From the NCBI RefSeq assembly GCF_009363535.1, contig NZ_CP045369.1, positions 4,381,001 to 4,445,000 on the forward strand: a stretch of DNA of 64,000 bases, written 5' to 3'. This DNA comes from Microbulbifer sp. THAF38 (GTDB taxonomy: Bacteria > Pseudomonadota > Gammaproteobacteria > Pseudomonadales > Cellvibrionaceae). Positions within the stretch are counted from its first letter, which is position 1. The number at the start of each line of letters is the position of its first letter. The notes below the pieces were generated by a model that saw only the letters and a program-made list of their open reading frames with translations, searched no databases and was not told the origin of the DNA. Shown one piece after another: positions 46,654-55,835 of the stretch. Position numbers and translations under genes: made by a program.

Positions 46654-47172
46654 TCACACTGTGAAAAAACGTCGCTCTATCCGCTTCCACTCTCCAAGAG
46701 CGGCGGGGGAATGCAGGCAAACAGTGAGTTGATCAAACTCCGTGGTATGTTCATTAAGCACTTCCAGGGCTTGATGTGCAGCAATGCTATGGGGAAACCG
46801 GTTGGTACCCGCGCCCAGTGCGGGAAAGAGAATGCACTTCAGCCCCCGCTCCTTCGCCAAGCGCAGCACACTCTCATAGCAATGCCTTAGCTGACCGATT
46901 GCCAGGGCTCCCCATTGATCACCGCTACTCCACTGAGGGGTTACCGTGTGTAATAGATAGTCCACCGGCAAGTGGTAAGCGTTGGTTAACCGCGCCTCAC
47001 CAACAGCACACTCCGGTTGTTTGTCGCATTGGGTCGCAAGCTCAGTTCCACCCTGGGCATAGACCTGGGCCGAGAGGCCGCGCCCACGGATCAGGTGTTT
47101 GTGTGCGGGGCACACCAGCGCATCACCGCGTAACTTCAGGATATTGCCCCAAGTCAGATGAATTTGTGACAC
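46654..47172 (-). CDS. Stand-alone macro-domain protein
   Basis: The GTG at 47172 begins a 172-residue protein consisting only of a macro domain: WGNILKLRGDALVCPAHKHLIRG (the first loop and start of the domain), GTELATQCDK, GEARLTNAYHLPVDYLLHTVTPQW, then ILFPALGAGTNRFPHSIAA, the phosphate/ribose-binding loop. Such proteins bind or hydrolyse ADP-ribose derivatives. The first loop, in which Asn is common, reads PAHKH here, so the active site is somewhat diverged. Neighbours give no hint about its partner. Confidence 0.88.
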   Translation of the reverse strand: MSQIHLTWGNILKLRGDALVCPAHKHLIRGRGLSAQVYAQGGTELATQCDKQPECAVGEARLTNAYHLPVDYLLHTVTPQWSSGDQWGALAIGQLRHCYESVLRLAKERGLKCILFPALGAGTNRFPHSIAAHQALEVLNEHTTEFDQLTVCLHSPAALGEWKRIERRFFTV

Positions 47173-47339
47173 GGCTTCTCAGTTCTAACGTTTGCTTTAC
47201 AGATACTGTAGCTCGCGGCTTTGGTCGCCGGGCGAATCCTCCTATACTCGGCGCTACTTCACTCCGCCGCTGAAAAGGGTGACAGGTATGGTGCTCACCA
47301 CCGGCGGAAGTTGCAGTCTGTACAGCAACAGAGACGACT

Positions 47340-48416
47340 ATGAACTCAGGGTATAAAAAGCATAACCCCTCTCTGAACACGCCCGTGGAAGAGTTGGAGC
47401 GCATCGATCTACGCCGCCGCATCATGGCCTCTTCCTACATGTTAATTTTTGCCATGGCGGTAACCGGTGCCATGGCGGTGATAGCCCTGAGCGCCACCGA
47501 TATTCTGCAGGCCACGACCCTCTCCGCTGCTGCAGTAGTGATTCTCTGCGCCTATGTCACCATTAATGTGATGGGCCCGAGCCAAAAAACGCCGCTACTG
47601 GTCGGCATTCTTTTGCTGGTGCTCTACTTTTATCTGCTCTTATCCGGCGGAGTTAACAATACAGGCCTGATGTGGGCGGTGATGTTGGTCCCTGGATTTA
47701 TCAATCTGTACGGCTATAAGACCGGCACAGTCGCACTTATCGCCATCGGCCTGGTTACCGCTATGGCGCTTTTCTACCCGGATTTTCCCGGCCTGAAAGC
47801 CGAATACGATACCGCCTATCGCGCACGTTTTATTGCGGTATTTGGCGCACTCACTGCGCTCACCGCATTACTCGATAGCAGCCGCCACCATACCCAGGAG
47901 TTACTCGAGCGCCTAACCGGCGAACTGGAAAAAAGTGCTTCCACCGATGCCCTCACCGGGCTGGCGAATCGTCGCGAGGCCTACCGGGCAATCCACGATA
48001 TGGAGCGGCGCAACAAAGAACTGCAGGGTCAGTATGTACTATTGATTGGCGACCTGGATAACTTCAAAGGTATTAACGATACCTACGGGCACGGCTTTGG
48101 TGACCGCATCCTGCAGGACGTAGCCAAAATCCTAAAAGAAAACACCCGCACCGAAGATATTGTCGCCCGCTGGGGTGGAGAAGAATTTCTGTTGCTATTG
48201 CCAAATACCGATGTGCGCGGCGGCAGCGTTCTGGCAGAAAAGTTGCGCCGCAAGGTAGAGGCCCTGAGCCGCCGTTACGTACAACCGGTGAAAGTTTCCA
48301 TCAGCTTTGGCGTAGTGGAGGGCAGCGGCAACCCTCACAATCAACTGTTAGCGGAAGCAGACAGGCGCATGTACCAGGCAAAAAATAGTGGCCGCAACCG
48401 GGTGGTGGCAGCCTAA
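47340..48416 (+). CDS. Diguanylate cyclase with membrane N-terminus
   Basis: This 358-residue protein has a cytoplasmic tail (1-28), about six hydrophobic segments (30-185), a short coiled linker (about 180-200), and a GGDEF domain (about 200-357) with the active-site signature GGEEF and an upstream RTED five residues before it, i.e. the product-inhibition I-site. It should make c-di-GMP in response to an unknown membrane signal. It converges on a VIT1-like gene and the stops are 2 bp apart. Confidence 0.95.
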   Translation: MNSGYKKHNPSLNTPVEELERIDLRRRIMASSYMLIFAMAVTGAMAVIALSATDILQATTLSAAAVVILCAYVTINVMGPSQKTPLLVGILLLVLYFYLLLSGGVNNTGLMWAVMLVPGFINLYGYKTGTVALIAIGLVTAMALFYPDFPGLKAEYDTAYRARFIAVFGALTALTALLDSSRHHTQELLERLTGELEKSASTDALTGLANRREAYRAIHDMERRNKELQGQYVLLIGDLDNFKGINDTYGHGFGDRILQDVAKILKENTRTEDIVARWGGEEFLLLLPNTDVRGGSVLAEKLRRKVEALSRRYVQPVKVSISFGVVEGSGNPHNQLLAEADRRMYQAKNSGRNRVVAA

Positions 48417-48417
48417 A

Positions 48418-49188
48418 TCAGATAATAACGTCGCGCAGGAAGAAGCCAACGGCGAGTGCCAGTGCGGCGGCGCCACCACCAAACACCAGGGTTTTGAGCC
48501 CCGCCATCCAAACTCTTTGGGAAAAAACCATCCCCTTACACAGACCGATGGCAAAGAAGGTAAAAGCTGCCAGAATAACGCTGCCGTAAAACTGTTGCGA
48601 CGAATTGAGTGGTGGAAGCAGATAGGGCAACAGCGGCACAGTACCGATGCCGATAAATGCAAAAAAAGTCACCAGGGCGCTGCCCAAAGGTTTCCGTGTT
48701 GTGCGGCTGATTCCGTACTCTTCCGCCAGCATGGTCTCTATCCACAACTGGCGGTTAGCGGTAATGGTGGCAACAATCTCATCCAGCACCTGTCCGCGAA
48801 ATCCCTTGCGTTGGAATATTTGGCGAATCTCCTCTCGCTCCCCCTCGGGTACCAACTCGATATGCTCGCGTTCGATACGCGTCGCCGCTGCGGCCTGTTC
48901 ACGCTCCACACTGACGGCCTCGTAATTACTCACCGCCATACTAAAGCCATCCGCAATCAAGTTGGCGAAACCCATCACCAACACCACCGACTCAGAGAAA
49001 CCCGCACCGAAAGCGCCGGCCACAATGGCAAAGGTGGTGACGCAGCCATCAATGGCTCCGAGAACAAAATCGGAGACGCGCTGGGATCTGGGCTCACGCC
49101 CCAGACGCGCGTGGATGCGCTCCGGGCGATGCTCCTCAAGCAAGGCGCGCCGGGATAATACCTCGCCCTCTTTATCCGTATCTTTCAT
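48418..49188 (-). CDS. VIT1/CCC1-family membrane transporter
   Basis: This 256-residue protein has about five TM helices and matches the vacuolar iron/manganese transporter family: VSDFVLGAIDGCVTTFAIVAG in TM1, VLVMGFANLIADGFSMAVSNYEAVS in TM2, a cytoplasmic helical insert (about 105-165; the metal-binding domain), and hydrophobic C-terminal helices. It likely transports Fe2+ or Mn2+ out of the cytoplasm; direction and metal cannot be set from sequence. It converges on the diguanylate cyclase. Confidence 0.9.
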   Translation of the reverse strand: MKDTDKEGEVLSRRALLEEHRPERIHARLGREPRSQRVSDFVLGAIDGCVTTFAIVAGAFGAGFSESVVLVMGFANLIADGFSMAVSNYEAVSVEREQAAAATRIEREHIELVPEGEREEIRQIFQRKGFRGQVLDEIVATITANRQLWIETMLAEEYGISRTTRKPLGSALVTFFAFIGIGTVPLLPYLLPPLNSSQQFYGSVILAAFTFFAIGLCKGMVFSQRVWMAGLKTLVFGGGAAALALAVGFFLRDVII

Positions 49189-49343
49189 TCCGCAGACCCG
49201 GTAATAGGATACAGAAACAGTGCAGGACCAAGGTTCGCGACGGAACTATAAAAGCCGAGTTGCCGAGCGACTACATAACACCCGATGAATTCACAACCCT
49301 TTGCCGTATTTCCGCACATTGCCTTGGCCTCAATCAGCCCGGT

Positions 49344-50123
49344 TTATTTCACGATAAAACTACCCCTGTCGACACCGGTATTTCCGGTTTTTGCGTCATA
49401 AGCGTAAACCAGTATTTCATAGACGCCGGGTAAATCTGTGGCAAAGGGCGCACTGAAGGTATTCATAGTGTCCTGTATTTTCAGCGGTACTGTGGCAAAT
49501 TCACGCCCATCTTTTTTAATCAGGGCGGTGACTTCGACCTTGCTGCCATCCCACAGGCCACCATCGGTGAAAGGACAGCCGCACATCATCACCACATTGG
49601 CGCGGATCTCAAAAGGGCTCTTATCCAAACCGGTGTAAAAGTGCGTCTGCGGGCTGAGTAGGTCCACCACCATACCGGGGATTTCTACAATCAAACCCTC
49701 ACCGCTGATGGGCTTACCCGGCACCAGCCAGGTCTGAGTCTGTGCCACTACGCGAGCCTGCTTCTTAATATAGGGAGCCAGTACCTCAACGGTGAGAAAC
49801 ACCGGCTCGCTGATGTCCAGGTTAGCGGAGAATTTAGCGGCCCCCTCGGCAATAGGCACATAGCGCTCTTGCGGGGTTTTCATAATCTTCCCTGTGTCGC
49901 CGGTACTCCCCTGGGTAAGGCCCTGAGCGAGAATTTTCCCGGTATCTGCCGCACGGATAATGACCATGGCACCCCCAATGGAGGAACCGATAAACTTGGC
50001 GTCCTTGGCTTTGGCGCGTACGGTGATCTCTGTAGTTGTTGCTTGGGCAGTTGTATTGGCCCATAGCGGTGCAGCAGCTATCTGAGCAATAAAAACACAG
50101 AGAAATATGGCTATTTTTTTCAT
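49344..50123 (-). CDS. Exported protein of unknown function with MCGCPFTDGG motif
   Basis: This 259-residue protein has a signal peptide (1-22) and two all-beta regions: about 30-130 (with IRAADTGKIL, resembling transthyretin-like or Ig-like folds) and about 150-258 (ending TGVDRGSFIVK). Between them is a notable MMCGCPFTDGGLWDGSK segment with two closely spaced Cys and two Met residues, a possible metal or redox site. I do not recognise a family. It is followed upstream on the same strand by a small membrane gene, with a 13-bp gap, so they may be one transcript. Confidence 0.65.
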   Translation of the reverse strand: MKKIAIFLCVFIAQIAAAPLWANTTAQATTTEITVRAKAKDAKFIGSSIGGAMVIIRAADTGKILAQGLTQGSTGDTGKIMKTPQERYVPIAEGAAKFSANLDISEPVFLTVEVLAPYIKKQARVVAQTQTWLVPGKPISGEGLIVEIPGMVVDLLSPQTHFYTGLDKSPFEIRANVVMMCGCPFTDGGLWDGSKVEVTALIKKDGREFATVPLKIQDTMNTFSAPFATDLPGVYEILVYAYDAKTGNTGVDRGSFIVK

Positions 50124-50136
50124 TTAAATTCCTTAT

Positions 50137-50718
50137 CTAAATCACAAAAAAGATTATATAAGCCCCAAAAAAGAAAACGCACCAAATCACAGCACCAAAG
50201 AATAACCAGAGACAATTCAATAGTGTGAATTTTTTATTGGCCCCTCCTTTCTCATCTCCACAAGCAATATTTGCGGCCATTTGCGCAGAGAGTAATGGCA
50301 ATGCAATTACCGGCACCATGATCACACTAATAAAATCCAGAATCGTCAATTCCTCAGAAACCGAGGACAAGCGATCACTAAAATAACTGAGTAGGACAGC
50401 CACGATATAAATAATGGCCATCACTTTTGGCCGCCATTTGTAAGGCCTTTCAGCCTCTTCGAGACGAGCCTGGATAGTGATAAACAGAGGGTAGGCAAAA
50501 AACACAGAAAATATCGCGCGCATTACTGGTAGCATGTTTTCACCACTAGCACGCTTATATTCTTTCCAGTGACGGTAAAACCAATAAATAGAATAAATAC
50601 CGAAAGTGCCAAAATATAACACCAGAAATTTGGCCTTCGTTACCACATAAAATTCTGCCCCTCCGGCAGAATCATTTTCCAGATTGGCCTCTGGAGCACT
50701 ATAGATGTTGCTATCCAT
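50137..50718 (-). CDS. Membrane protein with N-terminal IYSAPEA motif
   Basis: I take the ATG at 50718, which has GAGGACC upstream, not a longer frame; 193 residues. The N-terminus MDSNIYSAPEANLE matches the 'IY-x-AP-x-A-x-L' signature of the membrane protein at 5453-6196. About four TM helices follow (about 32-55, 68-90, 98-125, 155-193), the last ending at the C-terminus. Function is unknown. It is 13 bp upstream of the exported MCGCPF protein and probably co-transcribed with it. Confidence 0.7.
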   Translation of the reverse strand: MDSNIYSAPEANLENDSAGGAEFYVVTKAKFLVLYFGTFGIYSIYWFYRHWKEYKRASGENMLPVMRAIFSVFFAYPLFITIQARLEEAERPYKWRPKVMAIIYIVAVLLSYFSDRLSSVSEELTILDFISVIMVPVIALPLLSAQMAANIACGDEKGGANKKFTLLNCLWLFFGAVIWCVFFFGAYIIFFVI

Positions 50719-50790
50719 TTTGGTCCTCAAACAAAGCTGAGAAAACCCCATTAACAATTTTTTAATTGTTGGACTGAAAATACGCCCATT

Positions 50791-50820
50791 AAAAAAGCCG
50801 GGCAGTGCCCGGCTTTTTTT
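50791..50820. terminator. Bidirectional terminator after the DUF885 gene
   Basis: AAAAAAGCCGGGC and GCCCGGCTTTTTTT arms around an AGT loop give a strong stem with A/T runs on both sides. It lies about 20 bp beyond the DUF885 stop. Confidence 0.93.
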
Positions 50821-50838
50821 CAGCGGTTAGGTTGGCTT

Positions 50839-52731
50839 TTAAGCGCTCTTAACAGAGTCGACCCAAGCAGCCACTCGGCTCTCCAGAACCGGTACCGGCA
50901 GGGCGCCACCGCCAAGCACGGTATCGTGGAAGCCGCGGATATCAAATTTATCGCCCAGCTGCTCCTCGGCCTGCTTGCGCAGCTCCTGAATCTTCAGCAT
51001 CCCGATCTTGTAGGCGGTAGCCTGACCCGGCCACACCAGATAGCGGCGTACTTCGGAGCGCACGGCTGTTTCGGGAATCGCAGAGTTTTCCAGGAAGTAT
51101 TCTACCGCCTGCTCCTCGCTCCAACCCTTGGCGTGCATGCCTGTGTCCACTACCAAGCGGATGGCGCGCCACATTTCTGCGGTCAGATGGCCAAACAGGT
51201 TGTAGGGGTCCTCGAATGCACCCATCTCCTTAGCCAGTTTCTCAGAGTACAGGGCCCAGCCTTCTACATATACGGTGAAGTGCGCCTGGGTACGAAACTG
51301 TGGGATATCCTCCAGTTCCTGGGCGATGGAAATCTGCATATGGTGGCCGGGGTTGCCCTCGTGGTAAGCCACAGTTTCCATATCGGTAGTGGAGTAGGCG
51401 CTCATGTCAGACAGGTGCGCATAGTAGATACCCGGACGGGAACCATCCGGGGTGCCCGGATAATAGTGCTGGGCGCCACCATCCTGCTCGCGGAAGGATT
51501 CTACGCGCTTAACCACCAGCTCGGCCTTCGGCAATAGACCGAAGTATTCCGGCAGCTTCTTGGTAATATTGTCGAGGAAAGCCGTGGAGTCATCCAGGTA
51601 GCCCTGGCGGCCTTCGTCGGTGTTGGGGTAGTAGAACTGGCCGTCTTCGCGGATAAAGGTGAAGAACTCCTGCAGGTTGCCCTCAAAGCCAACCTTTTCC
51701 TTGATGGTCTCCATTTCACTGCGGATACGCGCCACTTCCTTGAGACCGATATTGTGGATCTCATCAGCGGTCAGGCTGGTAGTGGTGGTATTTGCCAGGC
51801 GCTGGTTGTAGTAGGCCATACCATTCGGCAGGCTGCTGGCGCCCTGAGGCTCTGCAGAGGCCTTCTGTACATCTTTCTTCAACCAGGCAATCAGGTTCTG
51901 ATAAGCGGGCAGGAACTCGGTTTCCAGAGCCTTGCGCGCGTCAGCGGTCAGCTTATCGGCCTGTTTCTGATCGATCTTGCCAGCTTCCACTAGCTCAGCG
52001 ATTTTGCCTTTCGCACCAGCCCACAGGGGGGCGTCCTCACCATCGGTGAAAGGAGCACCGTCGATCAGCTTGCTGGACTGCTCAATCGCGCCCTCATAGG
52101 CAAAGCGCGGCGGACGAATGCCTTTTTTGGCAGACTGCTCGGCGCGCTCGCGCAGCTGATTGATAGCGCGGGAGATACCGCCGATACGAGTGATATACGC
52201 CTGCATATCCTCGATATTGTCTACCTTGTGGAAATTCAGCAGGAAGTTTGGCAGCTGTGACTGCACACCACCCATCTGCTCGAAGATATAGCCGTGGTTC
52301 TTGAAGGGCTCGGCGGCTTTGGCCTGCTCAAACTGGTAAACCCAGATATCGTAGGAAGTTTTCCCTTCCTGGCTGAGCTTGTCGTAGTCGAAGTTCTTTT
52401 TGAGCTCGGCAACAGTCTTTTCCTGCCAGGCCAGTTGGCGCGCCTCTGCGGCTTCGCTCATATCGTCGATCTGGTCGTACTGCTCTTTGCGGCCGAGATA
52501 GGACAACTGCATGGGGCTGAACTGCAGCTGCTCTTCGTAACGCGCATCCAGCCACTCGGTCAGGCGCTTGGTCTCTGCCACCGCATCTGCGGCGACAGGG
52601 GCCTCGGCAACGGCACCTTGAGCTTTGTCGGCATTCGCTCCTGCCTGAGCGCTCTTATCGCCCTGACAGCCCGCAAGGATAGCGACAGCCAGCAGGCTGG
52701 GGATCAAAGGGTTGTTCAGCTTAATCGGCAT
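50839..52731 (-). CDS. DUF885 lipoprotein, putative metallopeptidase-like
   Basis: I use the ATG at 52731 because it gives a lipoprotein signal (LLAVAILAGC, lipobox LAGC), giving 630 residues. The rest matches the DUF885 family: long helical repeats and the motif YHEGNPGHHMQISIAQEL, an HExxx-HH-type zinc site, with a later EGWALYSEKLAKEMG segment. In well studied members of this class, related sequences are carboxypeptidases or metal-dependent hydrolases. It is probably anchored in the envelope. A terminator follows it. Confidence 0.88.
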   Translation of the reverse strand: MPIKLNNPLIPSLLAVAILAGCQGDKSAQAGANADKAQGAVAEAPVAADAVAETKRLTEWLDARYEEQLQFSPMQLSYLGRKEQYDQIDDMSEAAEARQLAWQEKTVAELKKNFDYDKLSQEGKTSYDIWVYQFEQAKAAEPFKNHGYIFEQMGGVQSQLPNFLLNFHKVDNIEDMQAYITRIGGISRAINQLRERAEQSAKKGIRPPRFAYEGAIEQSSKLIDGAPFTDGEDAPLWAGAKGKIAELVEAGKIDQKQADKLTADARKALETEFLPAYQNLIAWLKKDVQKASAEPQGASSLPNGMAYYNQRLANTTTTSLTADEIHNIGLKEVARIRSEMETIKEKVGFEGNLQEFFTFIREDGQFYYPNTDEGRQGYLDDSTAFLDNITKKLPEYFGLLPKAELVVKRVESFREQDGGAQHYYPGTPDGSRPGIYYAHLSDMSAYSTTDMETVAYHEGNPGHHMQISIAQELEDIPQFRTQAHFTVYVEGWALYSEKLAKEMGAFEDPYNLFGHLTAEMWRAIRLVVDTGMHAKGWSEEQAVEYFLENSAIPETAVRSEVRRYLVWPGQATAYKIGMLKIQELRKQAEEQLGDKFDIRGFHDTVLGGGALPVPVLESRVAAWVDSVKSA

Positions 52732-52862
52732 TTTCCTATCTCGGTCAAAAGTTGTACAAAAAAACGCCGCTAACTTTGACACGAAATCTTAGAACTGTCG
52801 ATTCGAGCTCCTCCAAACGCTATATCTGTGCGTCGAGCCGAGGGGCAGGGGGGAATTTCACC

Positions 52863-53744
52863 TCAGCTAGCGGGGCTGTCGGGGTCCTGTGTTATAGCCT
52901 TTGACTGGACAGGAGAGTCCTGCCCGGATCGCGCCGCGGGTTCTTGCACTATGTGCAGCTCCCGCTGGGGAAAAGGAATCGTCAGGCCCGCAGCCTCCAG
53001 CGCGGGTTTCAGGCGCTTCATTAGAGTCCAATAGACATCCCAATACTCACCGGTCGCAGTCCATGCGCGCAGGTGCAGGTTGACCGCGCTATCTCCCAGG
53101 GCGCGAACCGCATAGTTGGGTTGCGGCTCTGTGAGGATACGCGGCTCATCGGCCACCAGCCGGTGCAATACCTCCATGCCTGTCTCGATATCATCCCCGT
53201 AGGCAATGCTTGCCACTATTTCGATGCGACGGGTCTGATTGTGACTGTAGTTGGTGAGTGTCTGCCCCCAAATGGCGCTGTTCGGCGCCGTGATACGCAG
53301 GCCATCACTGGTATCCAGCACGGTGGTAAAAAGACCCACCTGGCGCACCGTACCCATAGTCTGGCCGAACTGAATCACATCGCCGACACGGAAAGGACGT
53401 AAACTCAGCAGAATAAAACCGGCCGCAATGTTTTGCAGGGTGTCCTTCAAAGCCAGTCCCACCGCCAGACCGGTGGCACCCAGCAGGGCGATCAGACTCG
53501 TGGTATTGATCCCAAACACATCCAGGACCACCAGCGCCCCGATAATATAAATGGCCCAGGTGGCAATATTGCGCAATACCGGCACCAGGGTTGCATCGAG
53601 CCGTCCGGTTAATCGGCCTATGGCACGCCTCGCCAAGTGAGCCACCCCCAGAGTCACCGCTATAACTAGAAGCGCGGACGCCAGCCGCAAAAATCCAACC
53701 GTGAATAAGGGCCAATAATTATCGACAATAGCTTCCAGGCTCAT
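52863..53744 (-). CDS. Small-conductance mechanosensitive channel (MscS family)
   Basis: This 293-residue membrane protein has three N-terminal TM helices (about 12-35, 55-75, 80-110), the third carrying the Gly/Ala-rich pore motif LLGATGLAVGLALKDTLQNIAAGFILL (split here as LLGATGLAVGLALKD and IAAGFILL). It continues with the MscS beta domain (RPFRVGDVIQ, VGLFTTVLDT, PNSAIWGQTLTNYS) and the soluble C-terminal alpha/beta domain. It releases osmolytes upon hypo-osmotic shock. The C-terminal extension (about 260-293) is Pro/Gln/Ser-rich and low complexity. Confidence 0.94.
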   Translation of the reverse strand: MSLEAIVDNYWPLFTVGFLRLASALLVIAVTLGVAHLARRAIGRLTGRLDATLVPVLRNIATWAIYIIGALVVLDVFGINTTSLIALLGATGLAVGLALKDTLQNIAAGFILLSLRPFRVGDVIQFGQTMGTVRQVGLFTTVLDTSDGLRITAPNSAIWGQTLTNYSHNQTRRIEIVASIAYGDDIETGMEVLHRLVADEPRILTEPQPNYAVRALGDSAVNLHLRAWTATGEYWDVYWTLMKRLKPALEAAGLTIPFPQRELHIVQEPAARSGQDSPVQSKAITQDPDSPAS

Positions 53745-53845
53745 GGCGGCCTCCTATTAAATAGCCAATGCGTCAATGGCGAATGCGTTGAGAACGCAGA
53801 GAATAAAGGCTGGAAATCGTTTATCCCTAAACGGATATGCTCTTT

Positions 53846-54439
53846 TTAGAGTAACCCAGCTGCCTCGGCTTCATCCAGGCAGCGCTGGCGAGCGGGGCAT
53901 GTATGCAAATGATCGTTAACCATGCCTGTCGCCTGCATATGGGCATACATGATGGTAGAGCCAACAAAACTAAAACCGGCTTTTTTAAGCGCCTTGCTCA
54001 TCGCATCCGACTCGGCTGTGCTGGCCGGCACCTGCTTGAGAGAGCGGGGGCGGTTTACTATGACCTTGCCGTCGGTAAACTGCCAGAGAAAGTCAGAGAG
54101 TGTTTGCCCCTTTTCCCGCAGGGCCAGAGTTGCGCGGGCATTTTTGACCGCGGACTCCACCTTGAGGCGATTGCGAATAATTCCCGGGTCCTGTAATAAT
54201 TTTTCTATTTTACGCGGCGTATAGCGCGCAATTTTTTCCGCATCGAAATTATCGAAAAGGCGGCGATAGTTTTCCCGCTTATTTAATACGGTTATCCATG
54301 ACAACCCCGCCTGGGCTCCCTCCAACAACAGAAATTCGAATAGGGTGGCCTCATCGGTTACCGGGCGGCCCCACTCCTCGTCGTGGTAGCGTTGATACAG
54401 CGGGGTGGACAGGCACCAGCCACAGCGCTTCTCTTCCAT
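53846..54439 (-). CDS. tag: DNA-3-methyladenine glycosylase I
   Basis: This 197-residue DNA repair enzyme removes 3-methyladenine. The zinc ligands are present: Cys6 and His19 at the N-terminus (RCGWC; YQRYHDEEWG) and His177/Cys181 at the C-terminus (DHLHTCPARQ). The active-site signature FEFLLLEGAQAGLSWITVL and the Glu/Trp pattern are typical of Tag, and the length is normal. It is followed on the same strand by mscS, but probably separately transcribed. Confidence 0.95.
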   Translation of the reverse strand: MEEKRCGWCLSTPLYQRYHDEEWGRPVTDEATLFEFLLLEGAQAGLSWITVLNKRENYRRLFDNFDAEKIARYTPRKIEKLLQDPGIIRNRLKVESAVKNARATLALREKGQTLSDFLWQFTDGKVIVNRPRSLKQVPASTAESDAMSKALKKAGFSFVGSTIMYAHMQATGMVNDHLHTCPARQRCLDEAEAAGLL

Positions 54440-54534
54440 AATCGGCTCCTAAAGCTCACTTTTCTTAATTTCACAAAATGGCTGCGCTCGGCAAGATACC
54501 GAACGCAATCAACTAAAAAGGAGATGGTTGAGCG

Positions 54535-54624
54535 CTATTGCGCCCCGGAAAAGAAATAGTGCTGGATCAATTGCAGAACCAACAATAAAGAAATCAGGAT
54601 AAAAATAATATTACTGCGATTCAC
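54535..54624 (-). CDS. 29-residue single-TM peptide, translationally coupled to the SDR gene
   Basis: A GTG start overlaps the stop of the SDR gene (AAGTGA; 4-bp overlap) and has GGAG about 5 bases upstream. The frame reads MNRSNIIFILISLLLV and continues LQLIQHYFFSGAQ to a TAG at 54535-54537. The product is a basic N-terminus followed by an almost uninterrupted hydrophobic helix of about 20 residues, like small membrane proteins. The coupled start is the main argument that it is real. Function unknown; it may assist the enzyme or membrane association. Confidence 0.55.
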   Translation of the reverse strand: MNRSNIIFILISLLLVLQLIQHYFFSGAQ

Positions 54625-55610
54625 TTTATCTCCAATAAATTTTGCTCTACCAACCAGTCGCGACATTCGCACAACATGGTATCCAGTTCCACCTTTGATT
54701 GATAACCGAGTTCCCGCTCCGCCTTGGCACTACTGGCCACGACCCGGCGCGTAACCAGAGTGGCCTTCTCCGGGGTAATTATCGGTTCCTTCCCACTCAT
54801 CCGCGACCAGACATCGGAAAACCAGGCGATAGACTGAATAACGAAGGCCGGGGTTGTATGCTTGGGCACAGGCTTGTGCAATAACTCGGCAATTTTTCCA
54901 AAAAATTCCAGGAAACTGGCATCGGTGCCGGCGAGAATATAATTCTCTCCACAGCGACCCTTCTCTACCGCATCGATATGCGCTCGCGCCACCGCACCCG
55001 CGTGACAAAAAGAACCCCAACCCGGTGGTACACCCGGCAGTTGGTTTTTGTCGATCAGAAAAAACGTCTGTGCCCAGCTGCTGGTATCGAATTTCCCCAC
55101 AATTGCACAGGGATTGAGAAATACCGCATCCAATCCCTTGTCGATCTCTTTTCGTATCGCAATTTCTTCACGTTTTTTGGTATACAGATAGTGATGGCGA
55201 GGATCATCCGCGCGCTTTTCACTCTCTTCGGTGATCGTATTCTGATGATAGCCATAGGCGGAAATTGAGCTGGTCACAATCATGCGGCCAACATTTTTTT
55301 CTCTCGCAACCAGTGCAATATTCGCCGCGCCCTCGACATTATCCTTCCATTGCTGGGCATTGCCGCCACGCCACATACTGGTGTTGGCCGCCATATGGAA
55401 AAGAGCATCGACATCGTTCGGAATAGCCGCGCGCATTGAGTCAGGGTCGTGCAGTGAGGCCTCAACCAGATCTGCTCCCATGGAGCGCAGCCTGTCGGTT
55501 TTAGAGGTCTTGCGGTGCATGGCGGTTACGCGCCAGCCATCGGCTTTCAGTTGCTCGATCAGATTGGACCCGAGGAAACCACTTCCCCCGGTCACAAATG
55601 CATGTTTCAT
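54621..55610 (-). CDS. NAD-dependent epimerase/dehydratase (extended SDR)
   Basis: This 329-residue Rossmann-fold protein has the extended SDR nucleotide motif GGSGFLGSNLIEQL near the N-terminus, an acid/basic pattern after strand 2 (AMHRKTSKTDRL), the YxxxK catalytic pair in YLYTKKREE, and a Ser-bearing VTSSISAYGYH segment. It is close to dihydroflavonol-4-reductase/3-beta-HSD-like SDRs. The substrate is unknown. Its final codon overlaps a small membrane peptide. Confidence 0.88.
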   Translation of the reverse strand: MKHAFVTGGSGFLGSNLIEQLKADGWRVTAMHRKTSKTDRLRSMGADLVEASLHDPDSMRAAIPNDVDALFHMAANTSMWRGGNAQQWKDNVEGAANIALVAREKNVGRMIVTSSISAYGYHQNTITEESEKRADDPRHHYLYTKKREEIAIRKEIDKGLDAVFLNPCAIVGKFDTSSWAQTFFLIDKNQLPGVPPGWGSFCHAGAVARAHIDAVEKGRCGENYILAGTDASFLEFFGKIAELLHKPVPKHTTPAFVIQSIAWFSDVWSRMSGKEPIITPEKATLVTRRVVASSAKAERELGYQSKVELDTMLCECRDWLVEQNLLEIK

Positions 55611-55835
55611 AGATCCACCGGATGATTATTATTTGTTATTCATACCCAGTGATAGCCTCCACCAAGACTTCCGCTCCCCGGGAGGGTAAACCGCAGGCAG
55701 TACTACAGTTTCGGCAGAGTGGGCTGCGCACCAACATTAATGATGAAACAGCCTCTAATTAAAGCCAATCTGAGAGTATTCACCGGGAGCCTTTAATGAC
55801 TCCCGGTATCCCATAAATTGGATTGATTCGAGAGG

